Below are positions 47,301 through 56,156 of a stretch of 64,000 nucleotides of DNA, one piece after another. Under the pieces are notes generated by a model, which was not told where the DNA came from, ran no database searches, and was given only the letters and a program-made list of their open reading frames with translations. This stretch comes from Betaproteobacteria bacterium (GTDB taxonomy: Bacteria; Pseudomonadota; Gammaproteobacteria; Burkholderiales; Rhodocyclaceae), in contig JAPTVL010000324.1 of the NCBI GenBank assembly GCA_028065725.1, forward strand, positions 1 to 64,000, read 5' to 3'. How positions within the stretch are numbered: the stretch's first letter is position 1; each line of letters starts with the position of its first letter. Both the position numbers and the translations under genes were made by a program.

Positions 47301-47428
47301 CCGTCGCTGAAAATACGTACGCCTGCTTTTATGATCGCAACTGGATCGTCGCTCTTGAGTCGCACCATCGCCCATCCGAGCGAAGTGCTGCCCAAATCCA
47401 ATGCCAACCGGTAGCGTACCGTGTCCAT
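44309..47428 (-). CDS. cas9: type II-C Cas9 RNA-guided endonuclease
   Basis: A 1039-residue Cas9 that uses crRNA and tracrRNA to cut DNA. RuvC-I is YRLALDLGSTSLGWA with D11. The Arg-rich bridge helix lies at ~56-75. RuvC-II has VIVEVAR with E547. The HNH domain has EIEHILPFSQTLDDSLNNK with H635 and, 23 residues on, N658. RuvC-III is NRNDHRHHAVDACVIAV with H775 and D778. All nuclease residues are therefore present. Length and motif spacing match compact II-C enzymes such as that of Neisseria. A C-terminal PAM-interacting region follows ~830; PAM preference is not deducible. The start ATG is preceded by GGGAGGAAAC. It shares operon order cas9-cas1-cas2. Confidence 0.98.
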   Translation of the reverse strand: MDTVRYRLALDLGSTSLGWAMVRLKSDDPVAIIKAGVRIFSDGRNPKDGSSLAVTRRAARAMRRRRDRLLKRKHRMMALLLKHGFFPADSAERKALELLNPYELRAKGLDQELTPAEFARALFHINQRRGFRSNRKADKKDNDSGALKTAISALRQQLDPNGADGKARAVGELLWRRMQGGNGVRARYRERRVEKEDGKTRIDKSYDLYIDRAMIEAEFDALWSKQAALNPAVFTEAARVELKDCLLHQRPLKPVKPGRCTLEPDEERAPLALPSQQRFRIYQEVNNLRILNKDLRDESLTRAQRDELVNALERHSKRSFTQIKTMLKLPGTTQFNLEDVKRQELKGNSTSAILSRKEHFGPDWFGLSLDRQDAIVMRLLTEESEAALVAWLQKGFGFDETRAETIANTGLAEGYGSLSAKALSRILPVLQAEVITYDKAVQAAGYEHHSRLNTHGEIAGLTFDTGHERINQGTGEIEKLHAHHQLPYYGEYLQRHVGFGSGKLDDLPEKRYGKIANPTVHIGLNQIRVVVNALIKRYGHPSEVIVEVARDLKQSWEQRKEDQEQQAKNQKRNERLRADAARILQIAPERVKHADIQKLILWEELSYDIAERHCPYSGVQIGARMALSDEVEIEHILPFSQTLDDSLNNKTLATRRANRVKGDRTPAQAREDFELEGWTYDAILKRAEHMPRNKRYRFGPDGYEKWLRDDKDFLARALNDTRHLSRVAREYLGLICPQGTRVIPGRMTAMLRAKFGLNDILGLQGEKNRNDHRHHAVDACVIAVTDQGMLQKFAQASSQARAKQLDKLVETMPLPWVTYRDHVERAVKHIWVSHKPDHSYEGSMFKETAFGIRRDGSVVQKAPAEGSKARINEYVVPISAPGQLARHGFDNQGQPRAYKGYVPDGNHCIEIVINGKGKWEGEVTATYEAYAVARNRGKAALSGSTHSISGKPLLMRLMIDDFIRLEIDGRQRLMRIVSINAAGRLSLADHNEANVDARNRDKESNWRYAYKQAGSLQTAKARRVTISPIGELRDPGFKA

Positions 47429-47470
47429 GTTTCCTCCCGTCCATGACGATGCTCTATTTTTAGCGTGTTG

Positions 47471-47479
47471 TGCTAAGAT
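47471..47479 (+). promoter_or_regulatory. candidate extended -10 for the tracrRNA
   Basis: TGC followed by TAAGAT ends 13 bp before the anti-repeat, facing away from cas9. The -35 region is weak, as expected for an extended -10. Predicted start is about 47486. Confidence 0.5.
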
Positions 47480-47485
47480 TGTAGC

Positions 47486-47574
47486 CGCTACACGATTGGG
47501 ATATGCGCTCTGGACGCTAACAAGCTGAAAGATGCACCAAATGGAAGGCCGCGCAATGCGCGGCCTTCGTCTTT
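47486..47574 (+). ncRNA. tracrRNA
   Basis: A transcript of roughly 89 nt, divergent from cas9. Bases 47493-47513 are a 21-nt perfect complement of CRISPR repeat positions 8-28. The next bases, ACGCTAAC, pair only at the final AAC with the repeat's GTT, leaving the internal bulge typical of repeat:anti-repeat duplexes. A short tail (AAGCTGAAAGATGCACCAAA) leads into a strong terminator hairpin at 47545-47567. The 5' end is estimated from the -10 box and not exact. Confidence 0.85.
47545..47573 (+). terminator. tracrRNA terminator
   Basis: AAGGCCGCGC, loop AAT, GCGCGGCCTT forms a perfect 10-bp stem followed by CGTCTTT. In Cas9 systems this hairpin normally stays on the mature tracrRNA. Confidence 0.8.
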
Positions 47575-47666
47575 CCCGGGGAGGGTGTCAGTTCAGTCCA
47601 TTGTGGTCATCCGGGACGACGCACTATGGCTATCTCGAAATAAAATCGGCGACAGATTGCCCTGCC

Positions 47667-47690
47667 GCCGTAACGCCAGCGCCGACTTTC
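47667..47690 (+). repeat. dispersed motif beyond the tracrRNA
   Basis: GCCGTAACGCCAGCGCCGAC followed by TTTC. It lies next to the duplicated dnaJ end and in the same orientation as the copy at 40850, so the pair brackets the CRISPR-Cas locus. Confidence 0.6.
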
Positions 47691-47714
47691 AGGCCGGCAC
47701 TTTTTGCGAACGCA

Positions 47715-47789
47715 TCAGCCACCGAAGAAATTCTTGGCCCGGTCGAGCCAGCCTTGCGCGCGCGGGCTGTGGCGCTGGGCATTGCCCTG
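47715..47789 (-). pseudogene. duplicated 3' end of dnaJ (25 codons)
   Basis: On the minus strand the frame reads [20 protein letters not shown] then FFGG and a stop. The true dnaJ at 49161 ends with the same residues except RVRD in place of RAKN. The nucleotide match extends past the stop into ACTTTCAGGC-GGCAC on both sides. The fragment has no start and lies 10 bp after the end of relE, 1.4 kb from intact dnaJ. It looks like the displaced gene end left by an insertion or a tandem duplication at the dnaJ 3' end. Confidence 0.85.
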
Positions 47790-47799
47790 CGCGAAAAAA

Positions 47800-48078
47800 T
47801 CAGGAGCGCTTCAGTTCGCGGTAATAGTTCTCGTGCGAACCAAGCAGCAGCAGGAGTCGGGTGGCGGGGTCGTACTCGTAGGCCAGCAGCGCGAGCTGGT
47901 TGTTACATTTGAACTTGTAGACGAAAACGCCGGCGAGATCGCCTTTTTTCGCTTCGCCCAGCGTGGGATCGTCGACGATGGCCTGCACGGCGGCGTCGAC
48001 GCCGGTTTTCTGCTTGGGGTGAAGGCGCTTGTAGGCGCGACGGAAAGCGGCGGCTTGGAGAACCTTGACGCCCGACAT
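47800..48078 (-). CDS. RelE/ParE-superfamily toxin
   Basis: A 92-residue basic protein with the RelE-like layout: AAAFRRAYKRLHPKQKTGVD, then VDAAVQAIVDDPTLGEAKKGDLAGVF, VYKFKCNNQLALLAYEYD and a final strand LLLLLGSHENYYRELKR. The last segment (GSHENYYRELK) is typical of mRNA-interferase-like members. It lies 2 bp after the ParD-like antitoxin gene and ends against the dnaJ remnant. Toxin action, ribosome-dependent mRNA cleavage or gyrase poisoning, is inferred from the superfamily. Confidence 0.85.
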   Translation of the reverse strand: MSGVKVLQAAAFRRAYKRLHPKQKTGVDAAVQAIVDDPTLGEAKKGDLAGVFVYKFKCNNQLALLAYEYDPATRLLLLLGSHENYYRELKRS

Positions 48079-48080
48079 GG

Positions 48081-48308
48081 TCAGTCGCGCTTGCCTTCGG
48101 CGATGAAGGGGGTGGCCAGCGCCGGCCCCTCGGCGCGGGCGATCAGCAGGTCGCGGACGAAATCGATGGGCAGGTCGGGATTGTCGAGCGCTGTCTTGCC
48201 GACCATGGCCCAGAACTCGATCTGGCCGGCGATGGTGCGGCGCTCGGCCTGGGCCTGGGCGCGAGCCTGTTCGTACAGCGCGTCGTCGATGCGGACTGGC
48301 ATACCCAT
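48081..48308 (-). CDS. ParD-like antitoxin
   Basis: A 75-residue protein starting MGMPVRIDDALYEQARAQAQ, the hallmark of the ParD-like antitoxin family, followed by ERRTIAGQIEFWAMVGKTAL. An N-terminal ribbon-helix-helix binds DNA and the C-terminal part should wrap the toxin. The ATG at 48308 is chosen; the frame extends 6 codons upstream to another ATG at 48326. A palindrome (GCTAC, AAAA, GTAGC) 22 bp upstream is a plausible autoregulatory operator. It is the first gene of a two-gene operon with the RelE-like toxin. Confidence 0.85.
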   Translation of the reverse strand: MGMPVRIDDALYEQARAQAQAERRTIAGQIEFWAMVGKTALDNPDLPIDFVRDLLIARAEGPALATPFIAEGKRD

Positions 48309-48329
48309 GGCTTCACCTCGAATCAATGC

Positions 48330-48343
48330 GCTACAAAAGTAGC
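48330..48343. promoter_or_regulatory. candidate operator of the ParD/RelE operon
   Basis: GCTACAAAAGTAGC has perfect 5-bp arms around AAAA, between a TATAGT-like -10 (minus strand, about 48353-48358) and the antitoxin start. This is a suitable place for a ribbon-helix-helix repressor. Confidence 0.45.
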
Positions 48344-48425
48344 AAACATGGCCACTATAGCCGCAAAGTCACCGTGTCGCCAGCGCCAGCGCGCTGCGTC
48401 CCTTTGGGAACTTTTACGTGGATTC

Positions 48426-48453
48426 TTGGGTATTTGTACCAAGAGGTTAGAAT
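48426..48453 (+). promoter_or_regulatory. candidate promoter for the MNT/HEPN pair
   Basis: TTGGGT (-35) and TAGAAT (-10) are 16 bp apart, leaving a leader of about 90 nt before the MNT start at 48550. The surrounding 48344-48549 gap holds no convincing gene. Confidence 0.45.
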
Positions 48454-48549
48454 TTCCCCATGCATGCTTGCTTGCCAGTCCCATTAACTTGCATGGGAAC
48501 TTATCACTTGTAGACCGGGCCATCGACGGCGTTTCGAATGGAGTATCCG

Positions 48550-48840
48550 ATGAACCGCTCACACGCACTTGAAATTCTCGCCCGGAGCAAAGCGACGCTC
48601 GCCGAACGCTATCGGGTAACGCGGCTGGCCTTGTTCGGATCGACCGCCCGCGATGCCGCCCGTAGCGACAGCGATGTTGACGTGCTTGTCAGCTTCGATG
48701 GCCCGGCGACATCGGAGCGCTACTTCGGCGTCCAGTTTTATCTAGAGGACCTGCTCGGCTGCGGAGTCGACCTGGTGACCGACAAGGCGCTGCGCGCCGA
48801 GTTGCGTCCCTTCATCGAAAAAGAGGCCGTTGATGTCTGA
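48550..48840 (+). CDS. MNT-type minimal nucleotidyltransferase (MntA-like antitoxin)
   Basis: A 96-residue protein with the diagnostic GSTARDAARSDSDVDVLVSF motif (GS-x10-D-x-D, residues ~29-48), in which the Gly-Ser and the two Asp residues bind nucleotide and metal. MNT proteins paired with HEPN toxins neutralise them by AMPylation. The ATG at 48550 has GGAG 6 bases upstream; a frame ATG at 48538 lacks this. It overlaps the downstream HEPN gene by 8 bp. The nucleotidyltransferase residues look intact. Confidence 0.88.
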   Translation: MNRSHALEILARSKATLAERYRVTRLALFGSTARDAARSDSDVDVLVSFDGPATSERYFGVQFYLEDLLGCGVDLVTDKALRAELRPFIEKEAVDV

Positions 48841-49063
48841 CAGTACGCCGCGTGAGTGGCGCTTTTACATCGACGACATGATTGACTGTGCGGAGAAGGT
48901 CATCGCCTATCCGCAAATTCCGTGGCGGCAAGTCGTCGCCACGCGCAATCGGCTGATTCATGGCTATCTTGGCATCGATAACGATACGCTGTGGAACATT
49001 GTCGAGCGGGATACGCCGGCATTGCTCGCGCAACTCGCGGCCCTCAAGAGCCAACCCGATTGA
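48833..49063 (+). CDS. HEPN (DUF86/HepT-like) toxin, internally shortened
   Basis: A 76-residue protein. It begins like HepT proteins (PREWRFYIDDMIDCAEKV) and then passes directly to PQIPWRQVVATRNRLIHGYLGIDNDTLW, the conserved C-terminal half with the R-x4-H RNase motif (RNRLIH). Normal members are about 110-140 residues; the helix that carries the TLRNLEIIGEA-type segment in between is missing, without a frameshift, so an in-frame deletion of roughly 40 codons is likely. It overlaps the MNT gene by 8 bp. It may be an inactive relic kept with its antitoxin, or a short variant. Confidence 0.75.
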   Translation: MSDSTPREWRFYIDDMIDCAEKVIAYPQIPWRQVVATRNRLIHGYLGIDNDTLWNIVERDTPALLAQLAALKSQPD

Positions 49064-49087
49064 TCGGGAAGTAGCTCTCCTCGCTGC

Positions 49088-49108
49088 CGTCGCGCCAGTG
49101 CCGTCCGC
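49088..49108 (+). repeat. degenerate dispersed motif near the dnaJ 3' end
   Basis: GCCGTCGCGCCAGTGCCGTC matches the core with three or four differences. Together with the copy at 47667 it brackets the toxin-antitoxin island. Confidence 0.35.
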
Positions 49109-49160
49109 AAGGGATACCGCCCCGGCTCTGCCGGAGGCATAACTTTCAGGCAGGCACGCT

Positions 49161-50282
<1,122 letters not shown>

Positions 50283-50288
50283 AACTAT

Positions 50289-50319
50289 GGGAAGGGGGAA
50301 GGGGGAAGGGGGAAGGGGG
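50289..50319 (+). repeat. polypurine inverted repeat, left arm
   Basis: GGGAAGGGGG followed by three more AAGGGGG units on the plus strand, abutting the stop codon of the IVP-type gene. Its imperfect reverse complement lies at 50677-50706, abutting the start codon. The left arm is a tandem 7-bp repeat with potential to form a G-quadruplex. Confidence 0.75.
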
Positions 50320-50676
50320 TCAGAGCTTGCGGCGAATTGATGCCGCGAGGCCCATTACCAGCCCGGAAACTTCGTCGACTTTCCCTTGCAGTTCCTCCGG
50401 TTGCTCAAAGTAATTCAATCGCCCAGCCAACTCGATCAGTGTATCGAGTTCGGACAGCGAACCAGCGGCGATGCCCAGAAAATGCAGCAACTCCTTGCTG
50501 CCATTCCGGGCGAAGCCCTCTGCCATGTTGGCGGGCACCGATATGGCGGCTCGCCGCATCTGGCTTGTCAGCCCGAATTGTTCATGCGGGGGAAAGGCCA
50601 AGGTTGCGGCATAAACGCTCTCCACCAGGTCCATGGCTTGTTGCCAAGCCTTGAGCGTCCGGTGGCTCCGCTTCAC
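50320..50676 (-). CDS. four-helix-bundle protein (23S rRNA intervening-sequence type)
   Basis: A 118-residue all-helical protein of the family first seen in 23S rRNA intervening sequences. Signature blocks are [40 protein letters not shown] and [25 protein letters not shown]. Function is unknown; members form pentameric four-helix bundles and are found scattered in genomes. A GTG at 50676 is the likely start. It is inserted between dnaK and dnaJ and bounded exactly by ~30-bp inverted polypurine repeats, the purine-rich right arm doubling as its ribosome-binding site. Confidence 0.88.
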   Translation of the reverse strand: MKRSHRTLKAWQQAMDLVESVYAATLAFPPHEQFGLTSQMRRAAISVPANMAEGFARNGSKELLHFLGIAAGSLSELDTLIELAGRLNYFEQPEELQGKVDEVSGLVMGLAASIRRKL

Positions 50677-50706
50677 ACCCTTCCCCCTTCACCCTTCTCC
50701 CTTCCC
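50677..50706 (-). repeat. polypurine inverted repeat, right arm
   Basis: On the minus strand this reads GGGAAGGGAG then AAGGGTGAAGGGGGAAGGGT, an imperfect copy of the left arm at 50289-50319. It lies between the dnaK stop and the IVP-type start. Confidence 0.75.
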
Positions 50707-50709
50707 GCA

Positions 50710-52656
<1,947 letters not shown>

Positions 52657-52715
52657 GATTTTTCCTTTAAGAATGTTGCTCGCCGGGGATGTTCCGCAGC
52701 GAATCTCTATGCCTG

Positions 52716-52743
52716 ATATGGGGGTATGGCGGGTAGCTTCAAG
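52716..52743 (-). promoter_or_regulatory. sigma32 heat-shock promoter of dnaK
   Basis: On the minus strand CTTGAA (-35) and CCCCATAT (-10) are separated by 14 bp, matching the sigma32 consensus. The -35 overlaps the grpE stop codon, so dnaK can be induced separately from grpE. Confidence 0.85.
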
Positions 52744-53323
52744 CCGCCGGTGCTGCTTTTGCCTTCGAAACCATCACCAGCGCCGGGCGGATCACGCGGC
52801 CGTGCAGGGCATAGCCTTTTTGCAGGACCTGGAGCACGGTATTGGCTTCGGTTTTTTCGTCCGGGGCTTCGATCTGGCCGATGGCCTGATGAAAGTTCGG
52901 ATCGAACTTCTGGCCGAGCGGGTTGATCTCGGCCAGGCCGGATTTCTCGAAGGCGGCAACCAGCTGGCGCAGGGTCAGTTCGACGCCTTCCTTGAGGTGC
53001 TCGGCGCTCTGGTTGTCGCTGGCCAGCGCGGCTTCGAGGCTGTCCTTGACCGCCAGCAGTTCGCCGGAGAACTTCTCGACGGCGAACTTGCCGGCCTTGC
53101 CGATGTCCTCCTGGGCGCGGCGGCGCACGTTCTCGGTTTCGGCCTTGGCGCGCAGCCAGGCGTCGTGGTGCTCGGCAGCCTTGAGTTCGGCGGCCTTGAG
53201 CAGGTCTTCGAGGCTGGGCATCACCGTGGTTTCGGGGCCTGGGTCAATAGTCGGCGCCGGGGACACGGCGGCGTCCGGCAGCATTGCGGGATCTTGGCTG
53301 GAGGTGCTGGATTTTTCCTGCAT
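52739..53323 (-). CDS. grpE: nucleotide exchange factor GrpE
   Basis: A 194-residue DnaK nucleotide exchange factor. A disordered acidic N-terminus (~40 residues) is followed by a long coiled coil ([34 protein letters not shown]) and the beta domain with [46 protein letters not shown] at 53323 is preceded by AGGAG. A heat-shock promoter is upstream at 53352-53379. A dispersed-motif copy lies in the variable N-terminus. The stop codon overlaps the -35 of the dnaK promoter. Confidence 0.97.
   Translation of the reverse strand: MQEKSSTSSQDPAMLPDAAVSPAPTIDPGPETTVMPSLEDLLKAAELKAAEHHDAWLRAKAETENVRRRAQEDIGKAGKFAVEKFSGELLAVKDSLEAALASDNQSAEHLKEGVELTLRQLVAAFEKSGLAEINPLGQKFDPNFHQAIGQIEAPDEKTEANTVLQVLQKGYALHGRVIRPALVMVSKAKAAPAA
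53248..53270 (-). repeat. dispersed motif inside grpE
   Basis: Plus strand ATAGTCGGCGCCGGGGACAC followed by GGC. In grpE sense it encodes AVSPAPTI in the disordered N-terminal region. Confidence 0.5.
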
Positions 53324-53351
53324 GGGTCGGGCTCCTGAAGAAACCCGCTGC

Positions 53352-53379
53352 ATATGAGGGTGAATCCGGCGGCTTCAAG
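53352..53379 (-). promoter_or_regulatory. sigma32 heat-shock promoter of grpE
   Basis: CTTGAA (-35) and a CCCTCATAT -10, 13 bp apart on the minus strand, resemble the sigma32 consensus. It lies about 30 bp upstream of the grpE ATG. Confidence 0.7.
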
Positions 53380-53416
53380 CCCGGTTTTTGAAAAATTCGA
53401 CGGATGGCGGGAAGTC

Positions 53417-53851
53417 TCAGGCCTGTGCGCGGACCCAGCGGATCAGGCTGCCGGCATCCATGGCGCCGGATTGCCGCGCCACTTCGCGGCCGTTGCGGAA
53501 CAGGGCCAGCGTCGGTATCGAGCGGATGCCGAAGCGCGCCGCGAGCTGTTGCTCTTCTTCGGTGTTCACCTTGGCCAGACGGAACTCCGGCTCAAGTTGC
53601 CTTGCCGCCTGGGCAAAGGCCGGCGCCATGCTGCGGCAGGGGCCGCACCAAGGTGCCCAGAAATCGACCAGCAGCGGAATGTCGGAACGCCCGGCGTGGG
53701 TATCGAAGTTGGCGGTGCCGAGTTCCACCGGCTCGCCGGGGAACAGTCGCGCCTTGCACTTGCCGCAGCTGCCGCCATCGGCGAGGCGATCGGCGGGCAG
53801 CCGGTTGGCCGTGTGGCAGTGGGGGCAGACGACGATCACGGGGTCGGACAT
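53417..53851 (-). CDS. trxC: thioredoxin 2 (TrxC)
   Basis: A 144-residue thioredoxin with the N-terminal zinc-binding extension that defines TrxC: two CxxC pairs, CPHC near residue 9 and CGKC near 29. The thioredoxin active site WCGPC follows in DFWAPWCGPCRSMAP, and the cis-Pro loop FGIRSIPTLALFRNG is intact. The start MSDPVIVVCPHC at 53851 has TTGGAG upstream. It serves redox and oxidative-stress functions in relatives. It lies between grpE's promoter and hemH. A dyad 13 bp before its start may be an operator. Confidence 0.95.
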   Translation of the reverse strand: MSDPVIVVCPHCHTANRLPADRLADGGSCGKCKARLFPGEPVELGTANFDTHAGRSDIPLLVDFWAPWCGPCRSMAPAFAQAARQLEPEFRLAKVNTEEEQQLAARFGIRSIPTLALFRNGREVARQSGAMDAGSLIRWVRAQA

Positions 53852-53863
53852 GATGCACTCCAA

Positions 53864-53883
53864 ATATCAGGTTCAACTGATAT
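53864..53883. promoter_or_regulatory. dyad in the trxC promoter region
   Basis: ATATCAG and CTGATAT are perfect 7-bp arms around a 6-base loop, 13 bp upstream of the trxC start. A control site is plausible; it does not match the E. coli OxyR consensus closely. Confidence 0.4.
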
Positions 53884-53913
53884 ATGGGTGGCGGCATCAA
53901 GTTCAAGCAGGCG

Positions 53914-55008
53914 TCAGTTCCCGGCGCCGAGTGCCTTCGCCCGCCCGGCTGCCGCCGGATCGGTCTGGCTTGCAAGCGGCCAGCCGGCGAGGTGGGTCGA
54001 GGCGACCTGGCCCAGCGCGGCGACCCAGTCCGGCCGTTCATTGACGCAGGGAATGTAGTGGAATTCCTTGCCGCCGGAGGAGAGAAAGGCCGCCTTGCAT
54101 TCCATGGCGATTTCCTCGAGGGTTTCGAGACAGTCGGCGACGAATCCGGGGCAAATCACGTCGACCCGCGCCGTGCCTTCGCGGCCGAGCCTTTCCAGGG
54201 TCGCCTGGGTATAGGGCTGCAGCCACTCGGCCTTGCCGAAGCGCGACTGGAAGGTGATCAGGTAGTTGTCCTCGGCCAACCCCAGGGCTTCGGCCAGCAG
54301 GCGGCCGGTTTTCCGGCATTCGCAATGATAGGGATCGCCCAGATCGAGCGAGCGGCGCGGCAGGCCATGAAAGCTCATTACCAGGCGCGCGTTTTTGTCC
54401 GGCCGACCCGTGGCGGCCCAGTGTTCGCGGACGCTGGCGGCCAGTGCGCCGATGTAGCCGGGGTGGTCGTGGAAGTGCTTGACGAAGCGCAGTTCCGGCG
54501 GATTGCGGCAGCGCTTGACCCAGTCGGCCACATCGTCCATTACGCTGGCACTGGTGCTGGCCGCGTACTGGGGATACAGCGGCAGCACCAGCACGCGTTC
54601 GACGCCTTCGCGCTTGAAGCGGTCGAGGACGCCGGCGATCGATGGCTGGCCATAGCGCATGGCCCATGCCACCAGGATCTCGGGCATTCCCGAGTGCCCC
54701 AGCCAGCCGCGCAGCAGCTTGGCCTGGCGCTCGGTGTGCACCTGCAGCGGCGACCCTTCCGGCATCCAGATCTGGGCGTATTTGGCCGCCGACTTCGCCG
54801 GACGCAGGTTGAGGATGATGCCGTTGAGGATCAGCCACCAGACCGGGCGCGGAATCTCGACGACGCGGGGATCCCACAGGAACTGCTTCAGATAGCGGCG
54901 CAATGCCGCGGCCGTGGGTGCTTCGGGGGTGCCCAGATTGACCAGCAGGATCGCGGTGCGGCGCGCGGTGCCGTGCTGTGGCGCGGGTTCGGGAGCGTAG
55001 CGGGGCAT
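53914..55008 (-). CDS. hemH: ferrochelatase
   Basis: A 364-residue enzyme that inserts iron into protoporphyrin IX. The N-terminal [14 protein letters not shown] is the family start. The catalytic histidine lies in [23 protein letters not shown] has Cys residues common in proteobacterial members, and [17 protein letters not shown] carries the conserved Glu. The length is standard. It lies 21 bp downstream of hrcA and probably shares its transcript, an arrangement common in betaproteobacteria. It acts at the cytosolic face of the inner membrane. Confidence 0.97.
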   Translation of the reverse strand: MPRYAPEPAPQHGTARRTAILLVNLGTPEAPTAAALRRYLKQFLWDPRVVEIPRPVWWLILNGIILNLRPAKSAAKYAQIWMPEGSPLQVHTERQAKLLRGWLGHSGMPEILVAWAMRYGQPSIAGVLDRFKREGVERVLVLPLYPQYAASTSASVMDDVADWVKRCRNPPELRFVKHFHDHPGYIGALAASVREHWAATGRPDKNARLVMSFHGLPRRSLDLGDPYHCECRKTGRLLAEALGLAEDNYLITFQSRFGKAEWLQPYTQATLERLGREGTARVDVICPGFVADCLETLEEIAMECKAAFLSSGGKEFHYIPCVNERPDWVAALGQVASTHLAGWPLASQTDPAAAGRAKALGAGN

Positions 55009-55029
55009 GAGGCCTGATGAAAGGAATGG

Positions 55030-56049
55030 TCAGGGCGCAGAGAGCGCCGAGGAGAGCAGCTTGGCGGTGATGTCCACGATCGGGATCACGCGTTCGTAAG
55101 CCATGCGCGTCGGGCCGATGACGCCGATGGTGCCGACAATCTGGCCGTCGACCTCGTAAGGGGCGGCGACCACGCTGCATTCGTCGAGCGGGGCGATGCC
55201 GGATTCACCGCCGATGAACACCTGCACGCCTTCGGCGCGGCTGGACAGTTCCAGCAGTTGGGCGAGGCCGGTGCGCTGCTCGAACAGATCGAACAGGCGG
55301 CGCAGGCGCGCCATGTTGGACGAGAGGTCTTCGACGTCGAGCAGCTTGCGCTCGCCACTGATGACGTATTGCGTCGATGTGTCGGAGATGGCCTGGTTGC
55401 CGGCGTCGAGCGCGGCGGTCATCAGTTCCGACATGTCGGCACGCAGCTGGCGCAGTTCCTCCACCACCCGTGCGCGTACCTGGTCGAAGTCGAGTCCGAG
55501 GCAGTTCTGGTTCAGGTAGTTGGCGGCTTCGATCAGTTCGGCCGGGCTGTAGTTGCGCTGGGTGAACAGGATGCGGTTCTGTACGTCGCCGTCGGCGGTG
55601 ACGATGATCAGCAGCACGCGCTTGTCCGACAGGCTGAGGAACTCGATCTGGCGGATGCGCGGCTGCTGGCGGCGCGGCGCCACCACGACGCCGGCAAAGG
55701 CCGTGAGCTGCGACAGCAGCTGCGAAGCATGGTTGATCACCAGTTGCGGCTGGTCGGGTTGCATGGCTTCCTTGATTTCGGAAAGCTCGCTGCCGCGCAG
55801 GGGTTTTACGGTGAGCAGCGAGTCCACGAACAGCCGGTAGCCCAGCGGCGTCGGCACGCGTCCGGCCGAGGTGTGCGGGCTGGCGATGAAACCCATTTCC
55901 TCCAGATCGGACATCACGTTGCGGATCGTCGCCGGCGACAGTTCCAGTCCGGAGTATTTCGACAGCGTGCGCGAACCGACCGGCTGACCTTCCGCGATAT
56001 AGCGTTCGATCAGGGTCTTCAGCAGGGTTTGCGCGCGGTAATCGAGCAT
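55030..56049 (-). CDS. hrcA: heat-inducible transcription repressor HrcA
   Basis: A 339-residue winged-helix repressor of class I heat-shock genes via CIRCE operators. The DNA-binding domain covers residues ~1-75 ([38 protein letters not shown]). The GAF-like ligand domain follows, ending [32 protein letters not shown] at 56049 is the usual start. No CIRCE inverted repeat (GCACTC-N-GAGTGC) is visible upstream of grpE or dnaK here; those carry sigma32 promoters, so HrcA probably targets groES elsewhere. It is divergent from nadK. Confidence 0.96.
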   Translation of the reverse strand: MLDYRAQTLLKTLIERYIAEGQPVGSRTLSKYSGLELSPATIRNVMSDLEEMGFIASPHTSAGRVPTPLGYRLFVDSLLTVKPLRGSELSEIKEAMQPDQPQLVINHASQLLSQLTAFAGVVVAPRRQQPRIRQIEFLSLSDKRVLLIIVTADGDVQNRILFTQRNYSPAELIEAANYLNQNCLGLDFDQVRARVVEELRQLRADMSELMTAALDAGNQAISDTSTQYVISGERKLLDVEDLSSNMARLRRLFDLFEQRTGLAQLLELSSRAEGVQVFIGGESGIAPLDECSVVAAPYEVDGQIVGTIGVIGPTRMAYERVIPIVDITAKLLSSALSAP

Positions 56050-56156
56050 GGCGGCAATTCTAGCAGTCTGGCAGTCTGGCCGACCGCTACCGTACAGGCC
56101 CTCCGCAGTCGGGACGCGACCCAAAAGCCGCCGGCAATTGTGGTTTAATCGCCCGC

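Noticed and set aside
48348..48572. 74-codon plus-strand frame upstream of the MNT gene
   Set aside because: No ribosome-binding site, no family resemblance, and it overlaps the likely MNT promoter and the MNT start in another frame.
52657..53420. CIRCE element for HrcA
   Set aside because: No GCACTC with a matching inverted GAGTGC is present upstream of grpE or dnaK; only sigma32-type promoters are seen.
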